This document shows, piece by piece, positions 8,408 through 16,581 of a stretch of 64,000 nt of DNA; position 1 is the first letter of the stretch, and every line of letters begins with the position of its first letter. The stretch is from the NCBI RefSeq assembly GCF_015142735.1, contig NZ_JACSPN010000001.1:1-64000 (forward strand), read 5' to 3'. The stretch comes from Oerskovia douganii. Lineage in GTDB: Bacteria > Actinomycetota > Actinomycetes > Actinomycetales > Cellulomonadaceae. Both the position numbers and the translations under genes were made by a program. The notes below the pieces were generated by a model, which was not told the DNA's origin, ran no database searches, and saw only the letters and a program-made list of their open reading frames with translations.

Positions 8408-8531
8408 CCCGGTTCTCGGACGTGCCCCCGCGAGCGGGTGTCGAGAGCGCCGGGTCGCGGTACGTTCGCCGGAGGACGGCACCGCGGCCGCGACGCCGGC
8501 CACCGCGAGGACCTGGCCGCTGGAGGCGCGC

Positions 8532-10151
8532 ATGATCACGCTCGACGAGCTCCGCCGTGTCGGGATGTTCGAGCCGTTGCCGCGTGAGCCGCTCGAGTTC
8601 CTCGTGGGCGCGGTCGAGGACATCCACCTCCTGCCCGGGGAGTACTTCGCGCACGAGGGCGACGAGCGGGCGTTCTTCGTCGTGATCGAGGGGCGCGCGG
8701 AGATCACCAAGGTCGTCAACGGCGACGAGCGCGTGATCGGGGTGCGCACGCCCGGCATGTTCTTCGGCGAGGTCCCCATGACGCTCAGCACGGCGTTCCC
8801 CGCGAGCGGCCGCGCGACCGAGGCGTCGCGCGTCATCAAGCTCGAGGCTCCCGTGTTCTACACGCTCGCGGCCATGGCCCCCTCGGTGCCCGACCACGTC
8901 GCAGGGCTCGCGCGCTCCTACCTCGACGCGCTCCAGGCGCACGCGTCCGAGAAGCCCGTCGCGGAGGCGCGCGTGCTCGGGCCCCGGCTCGACGCCGGGG
9001 TCCGGGACCTCGCGACGTTCCTGACGCGCAACCACGTCCCGTTCGACCGGGTCGTGACCGCTCCGGGCGACGAGCCCGACGGCGGAGCGCACCCCGTCCT
9101 CGAGGTGCGGGACGGGACCCGGCTCACGAACCCCGCGATGCGTGACGTCGCCCGCGCGGTGGGGCTCGCCGTCGACCCGGCGCAGGCCGAGTACGACGTC
9201 GTGATCCTGGGGGCCGGCCCCGCAGGACTCACGGCCGCCGTCAACGCGGCCGCGGAGGGGTTGCGCACGCTCGTCGTCGAGAGCCTGGCCCCGGGTGGGC
9301 AGGCCGGGACGTCGACCCGGATCGAGAACTACACGGGCTTCCCGTACGGCATCTCGGGCGACGACCTCGCGAGCCGCGCCCTGACGCAGGCGCGCCGCCT
9401 CGGGGCGGAGATCGTCGTCACGCGCACGGTCCGCGCGATCGAGCCGGGCGGGCACCTGGTCGTGCTCGACGGCGGCGACACCCTGCGGGCGCCCGTCGTG
9501 GTCGTCGCGACGGGCGTCGAGTGGCGCTCGCTCGCGCTCGCGTCGGCCGACCGCTTCCTGGGCAACGGCCTGTACTACGGGGCCGCGCGTAGCGACGCGG
9601 CGCTCGCGCAGGGGCAGGACGTCTGCATCGTGGGCGCGGGGAACTCGGCCGGGCAGGCCGCGATCTTCTTCTCGCGGCACGCACGGTCGGTCACGATGCT
9701 CGTGCGCGGCGAGTCGCTGGGGGCGAGCATGTCGCGGTACCTGATCGACCAGATCGCGGCGAACCCGGGCATCCGGGTCGAGACGCGCCACCAGATCGCC
9801 GGGCTCCACGGCGACGGGGCGCTCGAGACGCTCGACGTGCTCGACTCCGCGACCGGGACCACGTCCCGCCGCGACCTGCCCGTCGTGTTCGTCATGATCG
9901 GCGCCGACGCCGTCACGGGCTGGCTGCCGCCGCAGGTGGCGCGCGACGGGCACGGGTTCGTCCTCACGGGCGCGGACGCGGCCGCCGCGCCGCAGTGGGC
10001 GGCCGACCGGCGCCCCTTCGCCCTCGAGACGAGCACGCCCGGGGTGTTCGCGGTCGGGGACGTGCGCTCGGGCTCGGTCAAGCGGGTCGCGGCCGGGGTC
10101 GGCGAGGGTGGGATGGCCGTCGCGTTCGCCCACCAGTACCTGGCGCTCTGA
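8532..10151 (+). CDS. Cyclic-nucleotide-binding domain fused to a thioredoxin-reductase-like flavoprotein
   Basis: Of 539 residues, about 1-140 form a cNMP-binding domain (LPGEYFAHEGDERAFFVVIEG, RTPGMFFGE). After a linker comes a two-dinucleotide-domain reductase: FAD site VVILGAGPAGLTAA at about 220-235, NAD(P)H site VCIVGAGNSAGQAA at about 365, and the FAD-closing motif FAVGDVRSGSVKRVAAGVGEG. The segment where thioredoxin reductases carry CATC reads LYYGAARSDA, with no Cys pair, so it is not a conventional thioredoxin reductase. Fusions of this layout are known in actinobacteria but poorly characterised. The ATG at 8532 follows CTGGAGGCGCGC, a good Shine-Dalgarno. It is monocistronic and sits at the border of the IS-rich region. 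Confidence 0.85.
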   Translation: MITLDELRRVGMFEPLPREPLEFLVGAVEDIHLLPGEYFAHEGDERAFFVVIEGRAEITKVVNGDERVIGVRTPGMFFGEVPMTLSTAFPASGRATEASRVIKLEAPVFYTLAAMAPSVPDHVAGLARSYLDALQAHASEKPVAEARVLGPRLDAGVRDLATFLTRNHVPFDRVVTAPGDEPDGGAHPVLEVRDGTRLTNPAMRDVARAVGLAVDPAQAEYDVVILGAGPAGLTAAVNAAAEGLRTLVVESLAPGGQAGTSTRIENYTGFPYGISGDDLASRALTQARRLGAEIVVTRTVRAIEPGGHLVVLDGGDTLRAPVVVVATGVEWRSLALASADRFLGNGLYYGAARSDAALAQGQDVCIVGAGNSAGQAAIFFSRHARSVTMLVRGESLGASMSRYLIDQIAANPGIRVETRHQIAGLHGDGALETLDVLDSATGTTSRRDLPVVFVMIGADAVTGWLPPQVARDGHGFVLTGADAAAAPQWAADRRPFALETSTPGVFAVGDVRSGSVKRVAAGVGEGGMAVAFAHQYLAL

Positions 10152-10185
10152 CCTCCCGCCCGTCGCTGGTCCGGCAAGGCAGGAG

Positions 10186-10224
10186 GCCGTCCACAGGAGC
10201 GGTCCGTCGCGGGTGGTCCACAGG
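10186..10224 (+). promoter_or_regulatory. GTCCACAGG boxes upstream of the ssd-tad operon
   Basis: GCCGTCCACAGG lies at 10186-10197 and GGTCCACAGG at 10215-10224, about 80-120 bp before the first tad-locus gene. The same 12-mer recurs at 13575 and 15403 in two other gaps of this locus. Its role is unknown. It resembles the actinobacterial DnaA box (TTGTCCACA) at seven of nine positions, but that link is speculative. Confidence 0.35.
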
Positions 10225-10305
10225 CCCGACGGCGCAGCCCCCACGCGCGTCCGCCTCGCCCCAGGATGGACCCGGCCCGGTGCGGGCCCGCGAGAGGGGG
10301 ACGAC

Positions 10306-11070
10306 ATGGGCAGGGCAGTGGCAGCCGTGGTGGGCGCGGTCGGCGCACGAGGCGGGGCAGGGACGAGCACGGCGGCCGCGGCGCTCGCGGACGGGCTGCG
10401 CCGGTCCGGGCGACGCGTGGTCCTCGTGGACCTCGAGACCCGGGGCGGCGGGAACGACGTGCTGCTGGGCGTCGACCACCGGGACGGCCCGCGCTGGTCC
10501 GACCTGCGGGACGCGCGAGGCGCCGTCGACGGCCGCGCCCTGGCCGACCTCCTCCCGGCCTGGCGCCACGTGCCCGTCCTCGGCGCTCGTCGCACCGACC
10601 CGGTGCTCCTCGACGACGGCGTGGTCCTCGACGTGTGCTCGGCCCTGGCCGACGCGTGCGACGTCCTGGTCCTCGACCTGCCCCGGTCCGTCCTCGAGCG
10701 GGCCGGTGCCGGCGGCACCGAGCAGGCGGCGCTCGTCGGTGCGTGCGACACGCTCCTCCTGGTGACACCGCTCGACCTCCCCTCGGTCGCCGGCGCCGTC
10801 GCGACCGCGGACCTCGCAGCCCGGCTGGGGGCCGGGCGGGCCCTGCGTCTCGTGGCTCGGCGCCCGGCCCCCGGGCGCCTCGACCCGTGGGAGGTGAGCG
10901 ACGCCGTCGGGCTGCCGCTCGCGGCGGTGGTCCCGTGGGACCGCACCCTCGCGGCGCGCGTCGAACGAGGCGAGGGCCCCGACGTCCGTGCCCGGCGCCC
11001 CCTCGGGCGGGCCGGGGCCGAGCTGGCGGCCGCGGTCGGTGGTGCACCGGGCGGGCGGGCCGTCGCATGA
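10306..11070 (+). CDS. ssd: Ssd/CpaE-like septum-site/pilus localisation ATPase
   Basis: This 254-residue protein belongs to the MinD/ParA-like Ssd (CpaE) family found first in actinobacterial tad loci, as Rv3660c in Mycobacterium tuberculosis. A deviant Walker A appears as VGARGGAGTSTAAAALADGL near the N-terminus and a Walker B-like strand as CDVLVLDLPRSV. The response-regulator-like domain of longer family members is absent, so this is a short version. GAGAGGGGG lies five bases before the ATG. The stop overlaps the tadA start (ATGA), which indicates translational coupling. A role in positioning pilus assembly or affecting septation is by homology only. Confidence 0.8.
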   Translation: MGRAVAAVVGAVGARGGAGTSTAAAALADGLRRSGRRVVLVDLETRGGGNDVLLGVDHRDGPRWSDLRDARGAVDGRALADLLPAWRHVPVLGARRTDPVLLDDGVVLDVCSALADACDVLVLDLPRSVLERAGAGGTEQAALVGACDTLLLVTPLDLPSVAGAVATADLAARLGAGRALRLVARRPAPGRLDPWEVSDAVGLPLAAVVPWDRTLAARVERGEGPDVRARRPLGRAGAELAAAVGGAPGGRAVA

Positions 11071-12224
11071 GCGGCGACGGGCTCGACGACGCGCTCCTCG
11101 CCGAGGTGCGCGGTCGGCTCGTCGGCGGCGCACCGGCCGACGACACGCAGCTCCGTGCGGCGCTGCGCGGGTCGGGACGGGTGCTCGGCAGCGAGGCGCT
11201 CGCCGACCTGACGCGGCGCGCCCGCGCAGAGCTCTACGGTGCCGGGCCGCTCCAACCGCTGCTCGAGGACCCCGAGGTCACCGACGTCCTGGTCAACTCG
11301 CCCGCCGAGGTCTGGGTCGACCGCGGCGCGGGGCTCGAGCACGCCCCCGTGCACCTGGGCAGCCCCGCCCAGGTGCGCGCGCTCGCCGTCCGGCTGGCCG
11401 CCGCGGGCGGGCAACGGCTCGACGACGCGAGCCCGCTCGTCGACGCCCGCCTCCCCGACGGCACCCGGCTGCACGCCGCGATCGCGCCCGTGTGCGAGTC
11501 CGGGGCCGTGATCTCGCTGCGGGTGCTCCGGTCGAGGGCCTTCACGCTCGACGAGCTCGTCGACGCGGGCGGCCTGCCGCCTCCGTGGGCCCCCGTGCTG
11601 CGGCGGCTGGTCGCGCAGCGCGCGAACATGCTCGTCTCAGGGGGGACCGGGACGGGAAAGACGACCCTGCTCGCAGCCCTCCTGTCGCTGGTCCCCGGGC
11701 ACGAACGCATCGTGTGCGTCGAGGAGGCCCGCGAGCTCGTCCCCGACCACCCGCACGTCGTCCCCCTCACGGCCCGGCGGGCCAACGTCGAGGGCGCCGG
11801 GGCCGTCGACCTCGCGGACCTCGTCCGCAACGCGCTGCGCATGCGCCCGGACCGGATCGTCCTGGGCGAGTGCCGGGGTGCCGAGGTCCGCGAGGTCCTC
11901 ATGGCGCTCAACACCGGGCACGACGGCGGGCTGGCCACGATCCACGCCAACGCGGCGGCCGTGGTCCCCGCCCGGCTGGAGGCGCTCGCCGCCCTGGCCG
12001 GGATGCCCCGGGAGGCGGTCGCAGCACAGGCCGCAGGCGCGCTCGACGTCGTGCTGCACCTGCGCCGCGCCGCGCGCGTACGGCACCTCGCCGAGATCGG
12101 CGTCGTGCGGCGTGACGCGCGCGGGGAGCTCGTGGTCGACCCCGTCGCGACGTGGGACGGCGTGCGCGAACCCGTCTACGGCACCGGGTGGGACGCGTTC
12201 GTGGACCGGTGGGGTGGGGCGTGA
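11067..12224 (+). CDS. tadA: TadA/CpaF secretion ATPase
   Basis: This 385-residue type II/IV secretion ATPase powers Flp/Tad pilus assembly. Motifs are Walker A VSGGTGTGKTTLLAALL, an Asp box with acidic cluster (CVEEARELV), Walker B-like MRPDRIVLGECRGAEV and the His box GHDGGLATIHAN. The N-terminal region has the CpaF-type GAGPLQPLLEDPEVTDVLVN. It is coupled at both ends: ATGA with ssd, GTGA with tadB. The length is normal for actinobacterial TadA. Confidence 0.93.
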   Translation: MSGDGLDDALLAEVRGRLVGGAPADDTQLRAALRGSGRVLGSEALADLTRRARAELYGAGPLQPLLEDPEVTDVLVNSPAEVWVDRGAGLEHAPVHLGSPAQVRALAVRLAAAGGQRLDDASPLVDARLPDGTRLHAAIAPVCESGAVISLRVLRSRAFTLDELVDAGGLPPPWAPVLRRLVAQRANMLVSGGTGTGKTTLLAALLSLVPGHERIVCVEEARELVPDHPHVVPLTARRANVEGAGAVDLADLVRNALRMRPDRIVLGECRGAEVREVLMALNTGHDGGLATIHANAAAVVPARLEALAALAGMPREAVAAQAAGALDVVLHLRRAARVRHLAEIGVVRRDARGELVVDPVATWDGVREPVYGTGWDAFVDRWGGA

Positions 12225-12880
12225 GCGTCGGCCTGCTGGTCGCGTGCGCGGTGTGGCTCGCGGTGGCGCCCGGCGGCCGGGGCGCGGCGGAGGTCGTGGG
12301 CGGCCGTGCGGGCCGGGGCCCCGCGGGAGGCCGGTTGCCCGTGCGGCGCCGGTCGGCCGCGCCCACCTCGGTGCGCCTGGTCGTCGCGCACGTCGCCTCG
12401 CTGCTGCGCGCGGGGGCGGCGCCCGGTGCCGCATGGGTGTCCGCCGCGGGGATCAGGGTCGACCCGCAGGGCGTGCCGGACCGCGGCGACCTCCTCGCGG
12501 TCGTGGGCGCTCGCGGGTCCACCGAGGCGGACGGGCAGGTCGCGGCCGTCGTGGCCGCGAGCCGCTTGGCCTCCGACGTCGGGGCGCCGCTCGGCACCGT
12601 GCTGGAGTCGATCGCGCACGCGCTCGCGGCCGAGTCCGAGGCACGGGCGGACCGTGAGGCCTCCCTCGCCGGTCCAGCGGCGACGGCCCGCATGCTCCTG
12701 TGGCTGCCGCTCGTGGGGGTGCTGCTCGGCGCGGCGCTGGGGGTGGACCCGGTCGCGACCGCGCTCGGCGGCGGTGCCGGCTCGGCCGGGCTGCTCGTCG
12801 GCGGGGTGCTGCTGCTGATCGGTCGACGGTGGTCCGGGCGCCTCGTGACGCGGGCCCGAGCGGCAGGGGCACCGCCGTGA
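12221..12880 (+). CDS. tadB: TadB-like pilus assembly membrane protein
   Basis: From the GTG at 12221, which overlaps the tadA stop as GTGA, this is a 219-residue protein. It has a T2SSF-type core (VVAASRLASDVGAPLGTVLESIAHALAAE) followed by a hydrophobic pair (MLLWLPLVGVLLGAALGV, GLLVGGVLLLIG). An ATG at 12152 would add 23 residues but would lie deep inside tadA. Together with the next gene it should form the inner-membrane platform on which TadA acts. Actinobacterial TadB proteins of this type are short, as here. Confidence 0.8.
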   Translation: MSVGLLVACAVWLAVAPGGRGAAEVVGGRAGRGPAGGRLPVRRRSAAPTSVRLVVAHVASLLRAGAAPGAAWVSAAGIRVDPQGVPDRGDLLAVVGARGSTEADGQVAAVVAASRLASDVGAPLGTVLESIAHALAAESEARADREASLAGPAATARMLLWLPLVGVLLGAALGVDPVATALGGGAGSAGLLVGGVLLLIGRRWSGRLVTRARAAGAPP

Positions 12881-13470
12881 CGATCGCTCGGACCGTCGAC
12901 TGGGCCGTGGTCGCGGCCGTCGCGTGCGGATGCCTGCTCGCGTCGAGCCCGTGGTGGGGTGCGCGGGCCGGGGTGCGCGTGCGGCTCGCCGACCTCACTC
13001 GGCGGGCGGCGCCGTCGGGCCCTGCGACGGGACCCGCGGGACAGGTGGAGATCGGGGTCCTGCTCGAGCTCCTCGGCGCGGCGGTGCGCGCGGGGGCGAG
13101 CGTGCCGCGCGCGCTCGAGGCCGTCGGTCGCGCCGTCGGAGGGCCCGACGGCGCCGCGCTCCACCGTGCGGGGGCGGCGATCGTGCTCGGGGCAGGCTGG
13201 ACCGAGGCGTGGGCAGGGGCGCCGCCCCGGCTCGCCGTGGTGCGGTCTGCGCTGGGCCTCGCGTGGGAGCAGGGCGCTGCGCCGGGGGAGTCGCTGCGAG
13301 CGGCTGGGGAGCAGCTGCGCGCCGACCAGCAGGCGCTCGCGCGCCAGGCCGCGGCCCGTCTCGCCGTCCACCTCGTGCTGCCGCTCGGGGTGTGCTTCCT
13401 CCCGGCGTTCCTGCTGATCGGGCTGCTTCCCGTGCTGCTGTCCCTGGGCGGCGGGGTGCTCGGCGGCTGA
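12877..13470 (+). CDS. tadC: TadC-like pilus assembly membrane protein
   Basis: The GTG at 12877 overlaps the tadB stop (GTGA). The 197-residue product has an N-terminal membrane helix (WAVVAAVACGCLLAS), a T2SSF domain (ELLGAAVRAGASVPRALEAV) and a C-terminal hydrophobic hairpin (LVLPLGVCFLPAFLLIGLLPVLLSL). It is the last gene of the tightly coupled ssd-tadABC block. The pilin genes follow only after a 2-kb interruption. Confidence 0.8.
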   Translation: MTIARTVDWAVVAAVACGCLLASSPWWGARAGVRVRLADLTRRAAPSGPATGPAGQVEIGVLLELLGAAVRAGASVPRALEAVGRAVGGPDGAALHRAGAAIVLGAGWTEAWAGAPPRLAVVRSALGLAWEQGAAPGESLRAAGEQLRADQQALARQAAARLAVHLVLPLGVCFLPAFLLIGLLPVLLSLGGGVLGG

Positions 13471-13574
13471 GCCGTCGTCGAGCAGGCGCGAGACCGGCGG
13501 CTGCGGCCCACGCGGAGCGCTGCCCCAGCGGTGAGCCGACCTCCACGGTGCCCGCGGCACCCGGAGCGGCGGCG

Positions 13575-13586
13575 GCCGTCCACAGG
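13575..13586 (+). promoter_or_regulatory. GCCGTCCACAGG box, second tad-locus copy
   Basis: This is an exact 12-bp match to the boxes at 10186 and 15403. It is followed by GCGACCGTGCGGGTGG, similar in arrangement to the text after the first copy. It lies 72 bp before the hydrolase start. Confidence 0.3.
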
Positions 13587-13657
13587 GCGCGACCGTGCGG
13601 GTGGGACGCCGGAGAACCGGCCACGGGTTGACCTGTTCCGGTGTGCACCATGGCGGC

Positions 13658-14617
13658 ATGAACCCACGGACGAGTCCCACCACCCCCGACTTCCCCGCGC
13701 CCACCCTGGTGCCCGTCAACGGTGTCGAGCTCGAAGTCTTCGAAGCCGGCCGGGAGAACGCGGGCAAGCCGATCGTGCTCTGCCACGGCTGGCCGGAGCA
13801 CGCCTACTCATGGCGCCACCAGGTGCCCGCGCTCGTCGGCGCGGGCTACCACGTGATCGTCCCCAACCAGCGGGGATACGGCAGGTCGTCCCGTCCGACC
13901 GAGGTGACGGCGTACGACATCCAGCACCTGACGGGGGACCTCGTCGCGCTCCTCGACCACTACGGCTACGAGGACGCCACCTTCGTCGGGCACGACTGGG
14001 GAGCCAACGTCGTCTGGGGGCTGGCCCTGCTGCACCCGGGCCGGGTCAGCAGGATCGTCAACCTGAGCCTGCCCTACCAGGAGCGCGGCGAGCGGCCGTG
14101 GATCGAGGTCATGGAGGACGTGCTGGGCGGCGACTTCTACTTCGTCCACTTCAACCGCCGGCCGGGCGTCGCTGACGCCGTGCTCGACGACAACACGTTC
14201 CAGTTCCTGCGCAACATGTACCGGAAGAACGAGCCCGCCGCGGAGCCTCAGCCCGGCATGGCCATGATGAACCTCGCCCGGGCGCAGACCCCGCTCGGAG
14301 AGCCCGTCATGAGCGACGGCGAGCTGGCCGTCTTCGTGTCCGCGTTCGAGTCGACAGGGTTCACGGGCAGCATCAACTGGTACAGGAACCTGGACCGCAA
14401 CTGGCACCGGCTGGCGGGCGTGGACCCGTTCGTCCGCCAGCCCGCTCTCATGATCTACGGCGACCGGGACGCGGTCGCGAGATCGGAGCGGCTGGCGGAC
14501 CTCGTGCCCCAGGTGGACGTCGTCAGCCTGGACTGCGGGCACTGGATCCAGCAGGAGAAGCCCGAGGAGACGAACCGGGCGATCCTCGGCTGGCTGGCAC
14601 GGCAGGACGCGACCTAG
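13658..14617 (+). CDS. Alpha/beta hydrolase, epoxide-hydrolase-like
   Basis: This 319-residue cytosolic protein has the epoxide hydrolase signature HGWPE (LCHGWPEHAYSWRHQ) forming the oxyanion hole, the nucleophile elbow VGHDWGANV (Asp nucleophile), the acid strand ALMIYGDRDAV and the catalytic His in LDCGHWIQQEKPEE. The cap has YRNLDRNWHRL with a Tyr as expected. An Asp nucleophile with HGWPE supports epoxide hydrolase or haloacid-type chemistry; the substrate is unknown. It sits between tadC and the pilin genes, where other actinobacteria have none. There is little sign of a ribosome-binding site before the ATG at 13658. Confidence 0.85.
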   Translation: MNPRTSPTTPDFPAPTLVPVNGVELEVFEAGRENAGKPIVLCHGWPEHAYSWRHQVPALVGAGYHVIVPNQRGYGRSSRPTEVTAYDIQHLTGDLVALLDHYGYEDATFVGHDWGANVVWGLALLHPGRVSRIVNLSLPYQERGERPWIEVMEDVLGGDFYFVHFNRRPGVADAVLDDNTFQFLRNMYRKNEPAAEPQPGMAMMNLARAQTPLGEPVMSDGELAVFVSAFESTGFTGSINWYRNLDRNWHRLAGVDPFVRQPALMIYGDRDAVARSERLADLVPQVDVVSLDCGHWIQQEKPEETNRAILGWLARQDAT

Positions 14618-14725
14618 AGCAATTGCGTGGCGCACTGGCAGGGTCGAACTTTCACCCCTCTGAGCACGGCCCCCGGCAGTACCGTGGATGTCAAGGCTTG
14701 CTCGTGATAGATGTCAGGGGTTCCT

Positions 14726-15358
14726 ATGCGTACCCGACTTGCCACCGTCGTGGGCGGTGCAGGCGTGGCACTCGTTCTGACTGCGTGCTTCGCGGAGAGC
14801 GGGCCGGAGGTGACGCCGAGCCACAGCGCGTCTGCCGAGGCGACCAGCCCCGAGCCCTCTCCGGCTCCCGAAGAGACGGTGCCGTCGACAGGCACGAGGG
14901 AAGCCCCTCTCGCGATCGGAGAGTCTCGCCGACTCAGCGATGAGTCCGCGTGGACGGTCCAGCTCAATGCGAGCAATCCCGACGGTGCTGCCGTCGTCGC
15001 AGCCGAGAACGAGTATCTGCCGGGCCCCGTCCCGGGCGAGGCGTTCCTGATCGGTAACTTCTCCGTCACTGTCGACGCCGATGCCCTGGCAGGCCAGGGC
15101 ATCGACCTCGCGAACGAGGGGGCCGCGGCCTGGGCGCACGTCTGGTTCGAGTACGTCGCAGCGGACGGCACCAGCTTCGACGTCACCTCGGGCACGATGT
15201 GCTTCACGAACGGGGCGCTCTACAACGCAGGGACTCTGTACGCGGATGGCACGTCGACGGGCGACGTGTGCATCGCGGTGCCCGTCGACAAGCTGCCCGG
15301 CGGGTTGTGGCGCGTCGCGAACATCCAGAACGACAACGTGTGGATCAGTCCCGAGTAG
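14726..15358 (+). CDS. Secreted lipoprotein of unknown function
   Basis: A lipobox is clear in the N-terminus (MRTRLATVVGGAGVALVLTAC), followed by a Ser/Pro/Glu-rich linker (residues 25-60) and a beta-rich globular domain that recalls DUF4352/telomere-repeat-factor-like extracellular domains (EAFLIGNFSVTVDADAL, GLWRVANIQNDNVWISPE). Two Cys (MCFTNG, DVCIAV) may form a disulfide. The ATG at 14726 follows AGGGGTTCCT; an upstream ATG at 14711 is open but less well placed. It is the second gene inserted in the tad locus. Confidence 0.7.
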   Translation: MRTRLATVVGGAGVALVLTACFAESGPEVTPSHSASAEATSPEPSPAPEETVPSTGTREAPLAIGESRRLSDESAWTVQLNASNPDGAAVVAAENEYLPGPVPGEAFLIGNFSVTVDADALAGQGIDLANEGAAAWAHVWFEYVAADGTSFDVTSGTMCFTNGALYNAGTLYADGTSTGDVCIAVPVDKLPGGLWRVANIQNDNVWISPE

Positions 15359-15402
15359 TCCTTCGAAGCGTGTGCCTTCGACTTGCGGTGGCAACTGGGC
15401 GG

Positions 15403-15414
15403 GCCGTCCACAGG
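15403..15414 (+). promoter_or_regulatory. GCCGTCCACAGG box, third tad-locus copy
   Basis: This is an exact 12-bp match to the copies at 10186 and 13575. A related CGCTCCACAGC lies about 20 bp downstream, and CACAGTGGAC, an inverted half, follows at about 15480. It precedes the pilin operon by 120 bp. Confidence 0.3.
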
Positions 15415-15533
15415 GCATCCGCCAGCGCCACGCTCCACAGCGGCGGTCTCCGGCCCAGCGCGCCCCGCGCCGGGCTCGCCACAGTGGACAGCACGGCCCG
15501 CGACGGGTGGGCCACGAGAGCCAGGAGGCACCC

Positions 15534-15746
15534 ATGACGGTCATGCACCGAGCGAGAGAGACAGGAGCGGGGCTGCTCGCCCGCGCCCGCGGCGAGGACC
15601 CCGAGGCAGGGCTCGCGACCGCCGAGTACGCGGTCGCGACCATCGCCGCCGTCGGGTTCGCGGGGCTGCTCATCGCGATCCTGCGGAGCGGCGAGGTGCG
15701 CGAGATGCTGCTCGGCATCATCCAGCGCGCCCTGTCGGTCGGCTGA
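15534..15746 (+). CDS. DUF4244 Flp-like pilin
   Basis: This 70-residue protein has a charged N-terminus, then GLATAEYAVATIAAVGFAGLLIAIL, the TAEYA/hydrophobic pattern of actinobacterial DUF4244 (Rv3656c-like) Flp pilins, cut near Gly-Leu. CCAGGAGGCACCC is a strong Shine-Dalgarno before the ATG at 15534. It is the probable major pilin subunit assembled by tadABC upstream. The stop is followed one base later by the next gene's GTG. Confidence 0.88.
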   Translation: MTVMHRARETGAGLLARARGEDPEAGLATAEYAVATIAAVGFAGLLIAILRSGEVREMLLGIIQRALSVG

Positions 15747-15747
15747 C

Positions 15748-16155
15748 GTGGCGGGCGCCAGGACGCGGGGGCGGCCTCGTGGCCGGGCACCGGGCAGCCG
15801 CCCCTGGGACGGGTCGCGGGACCGTGAACGCGGCACCGTGACGGCCGAGCTCGCGCTCGCGATGCCCGCGGTCGTCCTCGTCCTGGCGGCCGTCCTCACG
15901 CTCGCCGCCGCGGCGAACGCGCAGCTCCAGGCGGCCGACGCCGCCCGCGCGGGAGCCCGGGCCGTCGCGATCGGCGAGGACGACGCGGCGGTGCGCGCCG
16001 TCGTCGGGCAGGTGGCCGGGAGCGAGGCCACCGTGACCGTCTCGCGCGGCGACCCCTGGGTCGAGGTGCGGGTCGCCAAGCCGGTGGTCGGCGGCTGGCT
16101 CTCGCGCTCGCCGCTCCAGGCCCGCGGCGCCGCGGTCGCCTGGGCCGAGCCGTGA
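15748..16155 (+). CDS. TadE-family minor pseudopilin
   Basis: This 135-residue protein has a basic head, then GTVTAELALAMPAVVLVLAAVLTLAAAANAQL, the TadE N-terminal signature with Glu at position +5 and a long hydrophobic helix. The rest (DAARAGARAVAIGEDDAAV) matches the Rv3655c type. It starts with GTG two bases after the pilin stop and its own stop overlaps the next start (GTGA). Confidence 0.82.
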   Translation: MAGARTRGRPRGRAPGSRPWDGSRDRERGTVTAELALAMPAVVLVLAAVLTLAAAANAQLQAADAARAGARAVAIGEDDAAVRAVVGQVAGSEATVTVSRGDPWVEVRVAKPVVGGWLSRSPLQARGAAVAWAEP

Positions 16156-16550
16156 GCCGGCGCGCGACGGCCGACCGGCGTGGGCCTCGCCGCGCCGCGA
16201 CGGGGCGCGAGCGCGGTTCGGGGACCGTGCTCGCGCTGGGCCTCGTCGCGGTCGCCCTCGTGCTGGGGCTCGCCCTCGCCGCCCTCGCCTCGGCCCAGGC
16301 GGCTCGCGGGCAGGCTCAGGCAGCGGCGGACCTCGCGGCGCTCGCCGCCGCCACCGCCCTCCAGCGGGGGTGGGAGGCGTGCCCGACGGCGCGGGAGACC
16401 GCGGACCGCAACGGCGCCGAGGTCGTGGCGTGCGTCGAGCAGGGCGACGGGGTCGTCCGGGTCGACGTCACGCGCGAGGCCACGGGGTGGGCCGGGGCGC
16501 TCGGGACGGCGCAGGCTGCCGCACGGGCAGGACCGGCGTCGGCGCGGTGA
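16152..16550 (+). CDS. TadE/TadG-like helix-anchored protein (Rv3654c type)
   Basis: This 132-residue protein has RGSGTVLALGLVAVALVLGLALAALASAQ, a pseudopilin-like membrane helix, and ADLAALAAATALQRG, the hallmark of the Rv3654c-type TadE family. Two Cys follow (WEACPTA, VVACVEQ). It is coupled by GTGA to the upstream TadE gene and closes the pilus operon. The convergent helicase gene ends 31 bp downstream. Confidence 0.82.
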   Translation: MSRRATADRRGPRRAATGRERGSGTVLALGLVAVALVLGLALAALASAQAARGQAQAAADLAALAAATALQRGWEACPTARETADRNGAEVVACVEQGDGVVRVDVTREATGWAGALGTAQAAARAGPASAR

Positions 16551-16581
16551 CGACCTGCGGTCGTCGAGTGCGTGCGAACGG

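Noticed and set aside
8532-10151. Annotation as a conventional thioredoxin reductase (trxB)
   Set aside because: The CxxC active site is absent and a cNMP-binding domain is fused at the N-terminus.
8370-11474. A 1034-codon minus-strand open frame
   Set aside because: It runs across the well-supported reductase, ssd and tadA genes on the other strand and has biased Arg/Ala/Asp composition typical of antisense frames in high-GC DNA.
14640-14700. GGGTCGAACTTTCACCCC resembling a tRNA T-arm
   Set aside because: No acceptor, D or anticodon stem can be placed around it and no CCA-type end fits.
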